This document shows positions 15,975 through 26,042 of a stretch of DNA of 64,000 bases, piece by piece. The stretch's first letter is position 1, and every line of letters starts with the position of its first letter. Source of the stretch: Leptospira levettii (GTDB lineage Bacteria; Spirochaetota; Leptospiria; Leptospirales; Leptospiraceae); contig NZ_NPDM01000004.1 in the NCBI RefSeq assembly GCF_002812085.1, positions 62,001 through 126,000 on the forward strand, given 5' to 3'. The position numbers and the translations under genes are program-made. Below the pieces are notes generated by a model. It was not told where the DNA came from and did no database searches. It saw nothing but the letters and a program-made list of their open reading frames with translations.

Positions 15975-18488
15975 ATGCAATCAATACCAAAACAAATCTC
16001 CGAATACATCAACATGGGTCTCTCCCTAGACATGGTAAAAAAGAACCGTTCAGTCTATGGGGCAAATGAAATTAGTTCCTCCAAACGAATTGGTTTCCTT
16101 CATATGTTGTTTGGAGTGGTCACAGAACCAATGATTCTGCTTCTCATTTCCATTAGTATCGTTTATTTACTTTTGGGAGACCGAGGTGAAGCCTTGCTGT
16201 TGTTAGGTTCAGTGATCGGAATTATTTGTATCACATTCTATCAAGAGAAAAAAACAGAAACTGCAATTTCAGCCTTACGTTCTTTAGCAAGCCCACGAAC
16301 AAACGTTATTCGAGATGGAAAAATCATTCGAATTGAGGGTAAAGATGTTGTGTACGGAGACTTACTCATTCTGAATGAAGGAGACAGGATTCCCGCCGAT
16401 GCTGAATTATTATCAGACCGATTGTTTTCGTGTGATGAATCATTATTAACGGGAGAATCGATACCGGTGAATAAGGGAATAGGACAATTGGTTTATTGTG
16501 GTGCACTTGTTGTTGGTGGGGAAGGTGTTTGTAGGGTAATCGCAGTTGGTAATCATACTGAAATTGGTAAAATAGGAAGAAAGATTGCGGACGAAACAGT
16601 TGGAAAAACATTGTTGGAACTTGAGGTAGCGAGGTTAGTTCGAAATTTATTTCTCGTTGCTGCGGGATTATGCATCTTACTTGCTCTTTATTTTGGAATT
16701 GTGAAATCCCTTTGGTTACAAGGATTATTGTCTGGGTTAACACTGGCTATAGGGTTAATGCCAGAAGAATTGCCGTTAGTAATGACCATCTTCTTTGCTT
16801 TGGGTGCTTATCGGTTGAGTACTAAAAATGTATTGGTGAGAAGATCATCAATCATTGAAACTTTGGGTGCTGCAACTGTTTTATGTTCTGATAAAACTGG
16901 CACAATTACAAAGAACAAAATGAAAGTTGGAAAAATTACTACAATAGATAGTGAAGAAAATTTAGAAAAAATAAATGAAGTTTCAGACCTTTCGAAATCC
17001 ATTTTACAAATTGCTTACTTTGCATCAAAACATCCGAGTTTTGATCCTATGGATATTGCGATTACTGATTGTATGAACCTTTTTCATCAAAATGGTGATT
17101 TTTCATTATTATCTATAAAAGATTTTCCGTTAACTCCAGAACAATTAACAATGATTCGAGTTTTAAAAGAGGAAAACGAATATTCATGTTATGCGAAAGG
17201 ATCTCCTGAGGCAGTGTTTGAGTTATGCCAATTAGATTCGGATCATTTGAAATATTGGACAAACAAAACAAACGATTTAGCAAAGGAGGGGTATCGAGTA
17301 CTTGCTGTTGCAAAATCTAAAATACCTTTGAAAAATATTCCTGAAGAGCGAAACACCGCTCAGTATGAAATTTATGGATTACTTTCTTTTTTGGATCCAA
17401 TTAGAGAGATTGTACCAAGTGCGGTAAAAACTGCTTATGAGTCTGGAATTCGTGTGATTATGATCACAGGAGATTATCCAGAAACAGCAAAGAATATTGC
17501 GAAACAAATTGGCTTAAAGAATTCAAATTTAGTGTATACTGGTAAAGAGTTTACCAATTTAGAGGACCAGGAATTTAAGAAAGTATTAAAAGAATGTAAT
17601 GTATTTTCTAGGGTTAGTCCAGAGGATAAATGGAAATTGGTTAGGTTTCTAAAGTCTGAAGGTGAGATTGTAGCAATGACAGGAGATGGAGTTAATGATG
17701 CTCCTGCATTACGAACTGCAAACATTGGTGTTGCCATGGGAGAACGGGGAACAGATGTCGCAAGGGAAGCTGCAGATATTGTTTTGTTAGATGATTCCTT
17801 CTCTTCTATATTGGAATCTGTTCGGATTGGTCGGCAAATTTTTGATAATTTAAAAAAAGCACTTGGGTATTTAATTGGCGTACATATTCCGATCGTTGGA
17901 ATCACTTTTTTGCCAATCTTATTGAATTGGCCAGTTGTCGTACTTTCTGCGATTCACATTGTATTTATGGAAATGGTAATCGATCCAACATGTACGATCG
18001 TTTTTGAAAAAGAAGATGCGGAATTTGATTTAATGAGACGGAAACCAAGAGTATCTTCGGAACCTCTATTGGATAAAGAACTGTTCATTACATCATTAAT
18101 CCAGGGAGCCTTTTCTTTGGCGTCAGTTGTTTCTACTTATTGGCTTACTCATATGTTTTTAAATCATGATTCGAACAACCAAGTGGTGAGCACTGCTTCA
18201 TTTGTAACTTTAGTATTTTCAAATCTGTTTTTAATATTGGCAAATCGTTCTTTACATGAATCGATGTGGAGTCGTATGAGAATTCGAAATTCGATGATCA
18301 ATATTGTTTTTGTAGGAACCATTACAGTGTTACTTCTGTCGATATATTTGCCTGGAATGAACACATTGTTTCGATTTGTTCCACTCAATTTTCTACAATT
18401 TTCTTCAGCGATACTGGTTGCTTTTATAGGAGTTTTGTTCTATGATATAACAAAAGTATCCGTTTCAAAATGGTTTCGAAACGTCTAA
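15975..18488 (+). CDS. Cation-transporting P-type ATPase (P2-like)
   Basis: The 837-residue protein has the full P-type ATPase layout: N-terminal cation ATPase domain (MGLSLDMVKKNRSVYGANEI), actuator loop LTGESIPVNKG, phosphorylation site CSDKTGTITKNKM, nucleotide domain (YAKGSPEAVFELC), hinge TGDGVNDAPALR, and about ten membrane helices. The M4 motif is PEELPLV and M6 carries MEMVIDPTCTIVFEKE, so it differs from standard SERCA/PMCA (PEGLP) enzymes. Ca2+ or another cation (Mn2+, Mg2+) could be transported; I cannot decide. The patatin gene follows after 22 bases. Confidence 0.88.
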   Translation: MQSIPKQISEYINMGLSLDMVKKNRSVYGANEISSSKRIGFLHMLFGVVTEPMILLLISISIVYLLLGDRGEALLLLGSVIGIICITFYQEKKTETAISALRSLASPRTNVIRDGKIIRIEGKDVVYGDLLILNEGDRIPADAELLSDRLFSCDESLLTGESIPVNKGIGQLVYCGALVVGGEGVCRVIAVGNHTEIGKIGRKIADETVGKTLLELEVARLVRNLFLVAAGLCILLALYFGIVKSLWLQGLLSGLTLAIGLMPEELPLVMTIFFALGAYRLSTKNVLVRRSSIIETLGAATVLCSDKTGTITKNKMKVGKITTIDSEENLEKINEVSDLSKSILQIAYFASKHPSFDPMDIAITDCMNLFHQNGDFSLLSIKDFPLTPEQLTMIRVLKEENEYSCYAKGSPEAVFELCQLDSDHLKYWTNKTNDLAKEGYRVLAVAKSKIPLKNIPEERNTAQYEIYGLLSFLDPIREIVPSAVKTAYESGIRVIMITGDYPETAKNIAKQIGLKNSNLVYTGKEFTNLEDQEFKKVLKECNVFSRVSPEDKWKLVRFLKSEGEIVAMTGDGVNDAPALRTANIGVAMGERGTDVAREAADIVLLDDSFSSILESVRIGRQIFDNLKKALGYLIGVHIPIVGITFLPILLNWPVVVLSAIHIVFMEMVIDPTCTIVFEKEDAEFDLMRRKPRVSSEPLLDKELFITSLIQGAFSLASVVSTYWLTHMFLNHDSNNQVVSTASFVTLVFSNLFLILANRSLHESMWSRMRIRNSMINIVFVGTITVLLLSIYLPGMNTLFRFVPLNFLQFSSAILVAFIGVLFYDITKVSVSKWFRNV

Positions 18489-18510
18489 GAAGGTATTTGT
18501 AATTCTACTT

Positions 18511-19374
18511 ATGATTGAACTAATTTTTCCTAAAAAATATTCGGCGTTATGTTTAAAGTCTGCTTTTTTTGGTTTTTTTGCTCACACTGGTTTTGTAAGA
18601 GGTTTACAAGAAATTGGATTTAAGCCAGCCATTGTCACTGGATCAAGTTCTGGAGCTATGATTGGTGCACTATATGCTACTGGAAGAGAGATGGTGGATT
18701 TTGAATCGGTTGTATTGGGCCTCAAGAAGAAAGATTTTTGGGAAGGTAATTCCTTAACCTTACTAGGTCGTCTCTTAAAAAAAGGATGGAATCAATCTAG
18801 CGGAGTTTTGACAGGGAAAGCAACTCGTAAAATCTTATACCCATACTTGGGTAATAAAAAGTTTTCTGAATTGCCTATTAAATTGGGGATTGCAGTTTCT
18901 AATTTATCAAAGAACAAAAGAGAGTTAATCACTGAAGGGAATGTATTAGATGCGGTAATGGCATCCATTGCTTTTCCATTCCTTTATGAAGTGCAAGAAT
19001 TCCAAGGCCAAGAGTTTTTAGATGGCGGTATTGGTGATGGAGAACCTATTAAGGAATTAATTTTAGATCCAAGTATCGATCGAATTGTCATCCATCAAAT
19101 TAACAATCATAGGCCAGTCAGTAAAAACATGATGAAGCGAGCATTAGATGCTTCTGTGCAAATCATTGAAACAGAAACAGAGGATTTGAAAACACTTTTA
19201 GCAAAAGAGAAAGGGAAAAAATTAATCCGATTAGAAACTAATACTCCTTATTTATCTCCGAATGATTTTTCGAAAGGTAAGTTTGCTTTAGCAGAAGGGC
19301 GTGGTACGGCTTATAAACATAAAGCTGAGATTTTAGGAGATATGGAACTGCCCATATTTGGATTGTTTAATTAA
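18511..19374 (+). CDS. Patatin-like phospholipase
   Basis: This 287-residue patatin-family protein has the nucleophile elbow GSSSGAMIGAL (GxSxG) and the dyad Asp in DGGIGDGEP. The oxyanion-hole glycine run expected near the N-terminus is degenerate (AFFGFFAHTGFVRGL). The family hydrolyses acyl esters of phospholipids. It is bacterial-length, with no signal peptide. It lies between the P-type ATPase and a sensor kinase on the same strand. Confidence 0.85.
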   Translation: MIELIFPKKYSALCLKSAFFGFFAHTGFVRGLQEIGFKPAIVTGSSSGAMIGALYATGREMVDFESVVLGLKKKDFWEGNSLTLLGRLLKKGWNQSSGVLTGKATRKILYPYLGNKKFSELPIKLGIAVSNLSKNKRELITEGNVLDAVMASIAFPFLYEVQEFQGQEFLDGGIGDGEPIKELILDPSIDRIVIHQINNHRPVSKNMMKRALDASVQIIETETEDLKTLLAKEKGKKLIRLETNTPYLSPNDFSKGKFALAEGRGTAYKHKAEILGDMELPIFGLFN

Positions 19375-19385
19375 AAATTTCTATT

Positions 19386-21311
19386 ATGGATAGCCAAAGA
19401 AAAATAAAAGTCTTAGTTGTAGAAGATTCAGTTGCTTCTTACAAGGCTATCGTATCTGTTTTAGAAAATTTTGGATTCAATGTCACATCGGAAAGGGTAG
19501 AATGGAAAATTGAATTTGAAAAGTCCATTTTAGATAAGTCCTGGGATCTGGTGATTTCAGATTATTATTTACCAGATTTTGATGGTAAGTATGTAATTCA
19601 TCGCATTAAAGAATTAAATCCTGAATTGCCTATCATACTCGTTACGGAATTCGTTCCTGAAGAAGCTGCTTCTGAGTATTTAAATTTAGGCGCAGCAGAA
19701 TTCCTTCCTAAATCATCGATTATCAAACTTCCATTTGTCGTCAATCGAGAGTTAGAAGCTCTTAGGTTAAAACAATCTCAGAAAAAAGCTTGGGAAATGT
19801 TGGTTCATGGAGAAGAGATATTAACTAGATCACAAAAGATTTCTCATTTAGGGCATTTTGAAGTTATATTTCCTGAAAATAATACCCTTTGGTCATTAGA
19901 GTTATATCGAATTTTGGGTTATGAGTTTAATGAAATTCCTTTGATGGAAAAAGTATGGAATTTATTAGATTTTGATGAAAGGAAAAAAATTGAATCAATC
20001 TGGCAAGAAGTAACAAGAGAAAATACTTCAAAAGAATTCTTATTACACTTAAATACGAAACATGGACGCAAAAAAGTAAATTTATGGTTGGAAGCAGAAC
20101 GATTTGATGAAAATCGTTTTCGTATTTTTGGGACTATTCACGATATTTCTGATGTATCTGATTTAGAAAATTCTATCCAATTCAATGAACAATTATTCAA
20201 GGGGATCTTTAATAATTCATCACAAGCTATTTTTTTGTTAGATCTGCAAGGTCACATTATACGAATGAATCGGAATTCTGTTTTATCCTTCGAACGTAAT
20301 GAATCTGATGTTCAAGGATTGGAATTGATTAGTTCTATTTTCTCCGAATCAAATGAAGCTTCTATCAAAAAATTAACTTATGGAATGAAATTGGCATTAA
20401 AGAATCAAACGTTTGAAGTGTTTGTATCTTATCGATTGAGAGACGGAAGAGAAAAATACTTTGATTGTGATTTTTATCCTTTAAATGATGCTAGTGGAAA
20501 AATAATATACATAGTATTAGAAGCCAAAGATATCACCGAAAAAATTGTATTAGAAAGAGCTTATGCACAAGCGCAAAAATTGGAAGCTTTGGGTACGTTT
20601 GCAGGTGGGATTGCACATGACTTTAATAATCTGTTAACACCTATGATGGCGTATATTTCCTATTTGAATGCGGAGTGGTCAAAGGATTCTTCAAATGAAA
20701 TGATCGAAAGGTCACTTCCTGCGATCGAAGGTATTTCCAAATCATTAGAACGAGCAAAAAATTTAATCCAACAAATATTAACTTATTCGAAAATTGAACA
20801 TGTTTCTTCTAAACAATTAGATTTGCGGGAACAATTGTTGCAGGTATTAAATGAAGTAAAATTTGTTTCTGCTAATAAGGTGACTCTATTTACAGATTTA
20901 GGAAACGAAGCTGCATTTATTGAAGCAGACCCAATCCAGATTTTTCAAATTTTATCAAATTTATATGAGAACTCGTTATTTGCATTACAAGATTCACAGA
21001 ATCCTAAAATCACAATTTCACTATCAAAAGTATCATATGAGAAATCAGAACTATTTCATGTTGGTTTTTTGAAAAATACTGAATATTGGAAATTGAGTTT
21101 TATTGATAATGGAAACGGGATTCCTAAGGAAATATTGGAAAAAATATTTGATCCATTTTTCAGCACAAAAGGTGGAAAAGGGACTGGACTTGGTCTTTCC
21201 ATCATTTATGGAATTTTAGCCAAAATGGGAGGAACCATATTAGTTGATTCCAAAGTAGGTATTGGCACTCAATTTGATTTGTACTTCCCAGCTTGGAAAG
21301 CAATGGTTTAA
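19386..21311 (+). CDS. Receiver-PAS-PAS sensor histidine kinase
   Basis: The 641-residue protein starts with a receiver domain (VLVVEDS; phospho-acceptor Asp in DLVISDYYLPDFDG; LPKSS with the conserved Lys). Two PAS-like regions follow (about 145-260 and 265-390), then HisKA (LGTFAGGIAHDFNNLLTPMM) and the ATPase domain (LSNLYENSLFAL, IDNGNGIP, GTGLGLSIIYGIL). No membrane segment is present, so it is cytoplasmic. Directly after the stop lies the tail of a second receiver domain in another frame, so this kinase was probably once a longer hybrid protein. Confidence 0.88.
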   Translation: MDSQRKIKVLVVEDSVASYKAIVSVLENFGFNVTSERVEWKIEFEKSILDKSWDLVISDYYLPDFDGKYVIHRIKELNPELPIILVTEFVPEEAASEYLNLGAAEFLPKSSIIKLPFVVNRELEALRLKQSQKKAWEMLVHGEEILTRSQKISHLGHFEVIFPENNTLWSLELYRILGYEFNEIPLMEKVWNLLDFDERKKIESIWQEVTRENTSKEFLLHLNTKHGRKKVNLWLEAERFDENRFRIFGTIHDISDVSDLENSIQFNEQLFKGIFNNSSQAIFLLDLQGHIIRMNRNSVLSFERNESDVQGLELISSIFSESNEASIKKLTYGMKLALKNQTFEVFVSYRLRDGREKYFDCDFYPLNDASGKIIYIVLEAKDITEKIVLERAYAQAQKLEALGTFAGGIAHDFNNLLTPMMAYISYLNAEWSKDSSNEMIERSLPAIEGISKSLERAKNLIQQILTYSKIEHVSSKQLDLREQLLQVLNEVKFVSANKVTLFTDLGNEAAFIEADPIQIFQILSNLYENSLFALQDSQNPKITISLSKVSYEKSELFHVGFLKNTEYWKLSFIDNGNGIPKEILEKIFDPFFSTKGGKGTGLGLSIIYGILAKMGGTILVDSKVGIGTQFDLYFPAWKAMV

Positions 21312-21450
21312 ACTATTGATCGCATTAACCGCATCTGCGGAGCTCGAAACAAGAGAACAGACCAAAGCAGTCGGGATGAATGACTTCGTATCCAAACAGT
21401 TTCATCCAAATGATCTTTTAAATCAACTTCACTATTGGCTTGGAACATAG
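21312..21450 (+). pseudogene. Remnant of a C-terminal receiver (REC) domain
   Basis: A frame ending at 21450 encodes about 46 residues that match only the second half of a receiver domain: LIALTASAELETREQTK, AVGMNDFVSKQF and DLLNQLHYWLG. These correspond to beta4 to alpha5, including the conserved Lys. The first half with the phospho-acceptor Asp is missing. It sits out of frame immediately after the histidine kinase stop, so it looks like the leftover of a hybrid-kinase REC domain after a deletion. The usual SKP is SKQ here, consistent with decay. Confidence 0.65.
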
Positions 21451-21464
21451 GCGATTAGTACCAT

Positions 21465-23501
21465 TCACTCCAAGTCGATATCCGTATCCAAAGATAATGC
21501 TAAAATGGTTATATCATCATCAGATCGTTTGGTTTTTTGGAATTTTTGAACTTCTTCGATTACGGTGTCACAAATGTTTTGTGGATGTTTTTTTGCAAGA
21601 GTCTTGATTAAATTATAGAAACGTTCTTCGCCAAACAGTTCACCAGTATTGATGTTACGTGCTTCGATGACTCCATCTGTAAATAAAATGAAGGTTCCTT
21701 CTTTGGGGAGAGGGAAACTTTTTTCGATCATATCTGATTTAATAAATTCATTTATAGCTCTACCATAACTTGTATAGCTAGTAATATTTCCTTCTCTGTC
21801 TAAATGGATTAAGGGTAAGTGGCCTGCATTTGCAATGCGAAGAGTGTTTTCTTTTGGATTGATATATACGAAAAATGCACTTAGGAAATGTCCAGATAAT
21901 GAACTTAAGAGAGATTTTCTTATTTTTTCAGCAGCTAATGCTGGTTTATCGAGAGTATCATTCCAAATTTCTAATGAAACTTTGGTCATAGATGCAATCA
22001 TCGCTGCTGGAATTCCGTGCCCAGACACATCACATAAGAATAAACCAAGTTCATTTTCTTTTACGATGATTTCAACAAAGTCTCCTCCAATATCTGTTGC
22101 GGGTAAATATCGAAAACCAAGCGGGTATTCTAGTGCATGAGTTCTTTTTTTAGGTAATAATCCATTTTGTAATTTCTGAGCAATTTTAAGTTGTAGATCA
22201 ATTTCTTGTTTTTGCTCATTTGACTTTCTATATTCAGATACCCGCAACACGAGTGCCAGAGAGAGAAAAAATACTTCCATTGCTGAGCCTAATGGCAATG
22301 AATACGATGCAAAATGAAATGGATTGAAAAATCCTTGAACACTGAAAATATAATAGGATGCTCCAATCAGTAATGATCCAAAAGCCAGAAGGAATAAAAT
22401 TACTTCTATTTTTCTCTTACTTTTAGATAGAGTCATAAGTGAAATAGTGATAGTAAACAAAAGGGATATGGTAACGAATACAACTGTTAGTTGCATGAAA
22501 AATCGTAAATCCAAAACCGAAAGGGTTGGGATAACGATTAGTAATAAGATAATGTAACTCGACGTTACTTTAAATAAGTTTGTAAATATATGTTTCGTTT
22601 CTAAAAATTCTAATGTAAAAAGTAATCCGAAGATCGATGAAGAATAAATTGTAATGGGGAATAAATAATTTTTCCAAGTATTTGAATTTCCGAATTCTAA
22701 ATATTGGATAAATCCTGTTGAGTATGTGTTTAAGAATAATACTGTAGCAAGATAAAAGAAAAAGTAAAAAAATTTTTTATAGCGAAGGGTATGCGCCAAA
22801 AAAAGACTGAAAAGGAACATCATAAAACCTGCTCCAAAATAAGCAGCGAAGAATATATCTTGTTTTTTGGAATATGCGATAAAGGTTCTCGAATTATAAA
22901 TGGAAACAAAACTAAAGATAGGATTGTCCGATCTGATCTTTAAATAAATGGTCCTTGTTTCATTTGCTGATAGTGTAATCGGGAAAGCAGATAAATGGGA
23001 ATAAATTGGCTTATTCTTTTGTAATACTTGTTCTCCTGACCATTGTGTGTTCCACTTTCCATTAATTTCTGTATGCAATTCGAAGAGATCCACGACGGGA
23101 TTGGAAAGATGTAAAAAGAAAGTGTGAGGAAAGTTTCCATAATGGATGAATGTCACTTTGATCCAGACTGGATTTTTGGATCTTGGGAATGAAATTACAT
23201 TTTTAGGGTTGGGTCTCCAAACCGTTTCCAGTTTTAAAATTTCATCTAGGGTAACTTCTGGATTACTTGGGATCGTAAACTCAAAATACCTTCCAATGTC
23301 CCTGTAATTGTTCGTTTCCTCGATGGAGAGTGGTAATGCTCCCACTGGGAATGCGCAAAGGAAAAGAAGGGCAAACCAGCATGTTTTTTTGAAAAAAGGC
23401 ACTAAAATCCCATCTCCTTCCGTTGTGATCCAAGTTGTTTCCAAGGTTTTGGTCCCAATCTTTCTGCGAACTTCACTAGAATTGGACGAAGAATGCATCA
23501 T
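21465..23501 (-). CDS. 7TMR-DISM sensor with SpoIIE-type phosphatase domain
   Basis: The 678-residue protein carries a signal peptide (KKTCWFALLFLCAFPVGA), a 7TMR-DISM extracellular beta domain (FPRSKNPVWIKVTFIHYGNF), about seven membrane helices, a short helical linker and a SpoIIE phosphatase domain (ATDIGGDFVEI, LFLCDVSGHGIPAAMIA, LFTDGVIEARN, SDDDITILAL). A GTG at 23402 in front of the signal peptide is an alternative start giving 645 residues; the longer form places 38 unusual residues before the hydrophobic core. It is the second DISM/SpoIIE protein in the window and probably feeds a partner-switching pathway. Its 3' end faces the kinase and REC remnant. Confidence 0.85.
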   Translation of the reverse strand: MMHSSSNSSEVRRKIGTKTLETTWITTEGDGILVPFFKKTCWFALLFLCAFPVGALPLSIEETNNYRDIGRYFEFTIPSNPEVTLDEILKLETVWRPNPKNVISFPRSKNPVWIKVTFIHYGNFPHTFFLHLSNPVVDLFELHTEINGKWNTQWSGEQVLQKNKPIYSHLSAFPITLSANETRTIYLKIRSDNPIFSFVSIYNSRTFIAYSKKQDIFFAAYFGAGFMMFLFSLFLAHTLRYKKFFYFFFYLATVLFLNTYSTGFIQYLEFGNSNTWKNYLFPITIYSSSIFGLLFTLEFLETKHIFTNLFKVTSSYIILLLIVIPTLSVLDLRFFMQLTVVFVTISLLFTITISLMTLSKSKRKIEVILFLLAFGSLLIGASYYIFSVQGFFNPFHFASYSLPLGSAMEVFFLSLALVLRVSEYRKSNEQKQEIDLQLKIAQKLQNGLLPKKRTHALEYPLGFRYLPATDIGGDFVEIIVKENELGLFLCDVSGHGIPAAMIASMTKVSLEIWNDTLDKPALAAEKIRKSLLSSLSGHFLSAFFVYINPKENTLRIANAGHLPLIHLDREGNITSYTSYGRAINEFIKSDMIEKSFPLPKEGTFILFTDGVIEARNINTGELFGEERFYNLIKTLAKKHPQNICDTVIEEVQKFQKTKRSDDDITILALSLDTDIDLE

Positions 23502-23543
23502 AGAAAGCCCTTTTCAAAAAAAACTTGTAGTAAGAACGTAAAA

Positions 23544-23570
23544 TTAGCAGTCTAAGCCTTAGAGTGCTAA
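23544..23570. promoter_or_regulatory. CIRCE element (HrcA operator)
   Basis: TTAGCAGTC, nine bases, then GAGTGCTAA. The consensus is TTAGCACTC-N9-GAGTGCTAA, so there is a single mismatch in the left arm and the spacer is exact. It ends 15 bases before the ATG of the ClpB-like gene. CIRCE is the binding site of the heat-shock repressor HrcA. Confidence 0.85.
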
Positions 23571-23585
23571 AAGTGAGGAAACACT

Positions 23586-25973
23586 ATGAAACAATATGAC
23601 TCAAACGTCCAAGGAGCCTTGGACATTGCACAGACAGAAGCAATTCGCAGGCAAAATACAGAAATCACACCTTACCACTTGGTTTGGGGGTTTATGACCT
23701 TGCCAACTTCTGTTTCAGGAAAGGCGTTACTGAAATATAAATCTACAGTTGATGAATTTTTAAAGAAACAAGCACGGGCATCAGGAGAGATTCCATTCGA
23801 ATCACTTCGGACATCTCCAAAACTTGCCCAATGGTTCACCATGGCATCTTCTAGAGCCGCAGAGAATGGAAGGGAAGAATTGAAGGAAGCAGATTTTCTA
23901 AAATTTTTACCTCAGATTTTACCTGAGTTAAAGATTAATTATGAAGATTTGAACATCAAAGAAACTGATGAAGAAGTACCAAACTTTCTTGTGAATCTCA
24001 ATGATTTGGCGAAAGAAGGAAAATTAGATCCTGTCATTGGCCGTAGTAAAGAAATCAGATCAGTTATGGAAATTTTGGGAAGAAGATCCAAAAACAACCC
24101 GGTGTTAGTTGGGAGTGCTGGAGTTGGAAAAACTGCGATCGTTGAAGGTCTTGCGGAACAAATTGTAAAGGGAAGAGTCCCCGATGTATTAAAAGGGAAA
24201 ACTATTTATTCTCTTGATATGGGTCAATTAATGGCTGGAACAAAATACAGAGGTGAATTTGAGGAAAAACTAACGGCACTTTTGCGGTATATCAAAGGAC
24301 AAGCTGGTGAGGCAATTTTGTTTATAGATGAAATCCACCAATTGGTAGGAGCTGGAAAAACAGAAGGTGCAATGGATGCAGCCAACTTATTGAAACCAGC
24401 ATTGGCAAGAGGTGAACTCCACTGTATTGGCGCAACGACAGGTGATGAATTCCAAAAGTACATTCTTGGTGACCAGGCATTAGAAAGAAGATTTCGTGCA
24501 GTTCCTGTAAACGAACCAAGTAAAGAGGATGCCATTGAAATTTTAATGGGAATTCGTGATAAACATGAAATTCATCATGGGATAAAAATTTCTGACGAAG
24601 CAATTTATGCTTCAGTCCTTTTGTCTGACCAATACATCACTGATAAGTTTTTACCAGACAAAGCGATTGATTTAGTGGATGAAGCTGCATCGGCTTTGAA
24701 ACTTTCCGCCGAAGCAATGCCAACAGAACTCGTGGAACTAGAGAGTGAAATCCGATCAAAAAAAATCTTCGCTCAGGTAGAAAAGAAAAATGAGGATATT
24801 CTCAAGGAAATTGAAGTTTTAGAGAAAAAGTTCCAAGAAGGAAAACAAGTTTGGGAAAAAGAAGTAAATTCATTGAAACAAATTGCTTCGATTAAAAACA
24901 AAATAGATCGAGTGAAATTTGATTTGGATGCTGCGCAACAACGAGCAGATTATACAGAAGCTTCTCGATTGAAATACGCAGTATTACCTGAATTGGAAAA
25001 AGAACTAAGTGGATTTCAAAATAGTTGGATCTTAGAGCGAAATCATATCGCTGCTGTGATTGCTAGGCAAACAGGGATTCCAGTGGAAAAAATTCTAAAA
25101 ACCAAACAAGAGAACTTACTCCACTTAGAAGAAGATTTAAATTCAGTTGTGTATGGTCAAAAAGAATCAATTCGAGAAATTGCCGATACTTTGTTAACTT
25201 CTTATGCAGGTATCTCTTCAGAAACAAGGCCTCTTGGATCTTTTTTGTTAAAGGGTCCAACTGGTGTTGGTAAAACTGAAACAGCAAAGGCAATTGCGAA
25301 GTTTCTATTTGACCAAGAAACCAATTTGGTTCGTTTAGATTTGAGTGAATACTCAGAAAAACACTCCGTTGCGAAACTGATTGGTGCTCCTGCTGGGTAC
25401 GTTGGTTATGATGAAGGTGGAATATTAACAGAAGCTATTCGCAGAAAACCTTACTCAGTTGTGTTATTCGATGAAGTAGAAAAAGCACATCCCGACTTTT
25501 CCGACATTTTACTTCAAATTTTAGATGAAGGTAGGCTCACCGACAACAAAGGTAGAACCATCAATTTTAAAAACACGATTGTGATTCTGACTACCAATTC
25601 AAAAAATATTGAAGCGGACTTCAAACCAGAAGTGTTAGGAAGGTTGGATGCAATTTTAACCTATCATTCGTTGGATTCTTCCATCATGGAAAAATTGATC
25701 GAAAAACAACTACGTTTGTTAAACGAACGATTGAAAGTGAAGGGAATCTCTGTCGAACTTTCGGAAAGTACAGAACATATTTTGAGGGAGCAGGGGTTTG
25801 ATCCAAAATTTGGAGCACGACCACTGGGTAGTGTCTTCAATCGAATTGTGAATCGACCTTTGGCGAAGGCGATTTTGTCTGGAACTTTAGCGGAAGGAAA
25901 ATACCGAGCAGATTGGAATGGTGATGATTTACAATTTGCTCCGATCCCAGAGTTAGCTGGACTCAAAAAATAA
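23586..25973 (+). CDS. ClpB-like AAA+ disaggregase (CIRCE-controlled)
   Basis: The 795-residue Clp/Hsp100 protein has a Clp N-domain (about 5-135), AAA1 with Walker A GSAGVGKTA, a coiled-coil middle domain (about 390-500) and AAA2 with Walker A GPTGVGKTE and arginine-rich sensor-2 region KFGARPLG. The middle domain places it with ClpB, not ClpA or ClpX. No IGF/IGL loop is seen where ClpP-binding ClpA has one, so it should be a disaggregase without ClpP. ClpB proteins are usually about 860 residues, so this is a shorter, divergent member, possibly a second ClpB. GTGAGGAAACACT provides a ribosome binding site. Heat-shock control by HrcA is indicated by the upstream CIRCE. Confidence 0.85.
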   Translation: MKQYDSNVQGALDIAQTEAIRRQNTEITPYHLVWGFMTLPTSVSGKALLKYKSTVDEFLKKQARASGEIPFESLRTSPKLAQWFTMASSRAAENGREELKEADFLKFLPQILPELKINYEDLNIKETDEEVPNFLVNLNDLAKEGKLDPVIGRSKEIRSVMEILGRRSKNNPVLVGSAGVGKTAIVEGLAEQIVKGRVPDVLKGKTIYSLDMGQLMAGTKYRGEFEEKLTALLRYIKGQAGEAILFIDEIHQLVGAGKTEGAMDAANLLKPALARGELHCIGATTGDEFQKYILGDQALERRFRAVPVNEPSKEDAIEILMGIRDKHEIHHGIKISDEAIYASVLLSDQYITDKFLPDKAIDLVDEAASALKLSAEAMPTELVELESEIRSKKIFAQVEKKNEDILKEIEVLEKKFQEGKQVWEKEVNSLKQIASIKNKIDRVKFDLDAAQQRADYTEASRLKYAVLPELEKELSGFQNSWILERNHIAAVIARQTGIPVEKILKTKQENLLHLEEDLNSVVYGQKESIREIADTLLTSYAGISSETRPLGSFLLKGPTGVGKTETAKAIAKFLFDQETNLVRLDLSEYSEKHSVAKLIGAPAGYVGYDEGGILTEAIRRKPYSVVLFDEVEKAHPDFSDILLQILDEGRLTDNKGRTINFKNTIVILTTNSKNIEADFKPEVLGRLDAILTYHSLDSSIMEKLIEKQLRLLNERLKVKGISVELSESTEHILREQGFDPKFGARPLGSVFNRIVNRPLAKAILSGTLAEGKYRADWNGDDLQFAPIPELAGLKK

Positions 25974-25992
25974 ATCCGAATCTAAAATTTGA

Positions 25993-26026
25993 ACCCTACC
26001 ATGGAAAACCTATGGTAGGGTCTTTT
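25993..26026 (+). terminator. Rho-independent terminator of the ClpB-like gene
   Basis: A perfect 10-bp stem ACCCTACCAT (25993-26002) and ATGGTAGGGT (26012-26021), with a 9-nt loop, is followed by CTTTTC. Confidence 0.75.
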
Positions 26027-26042
26027 CGTCTAAGTCATACAC

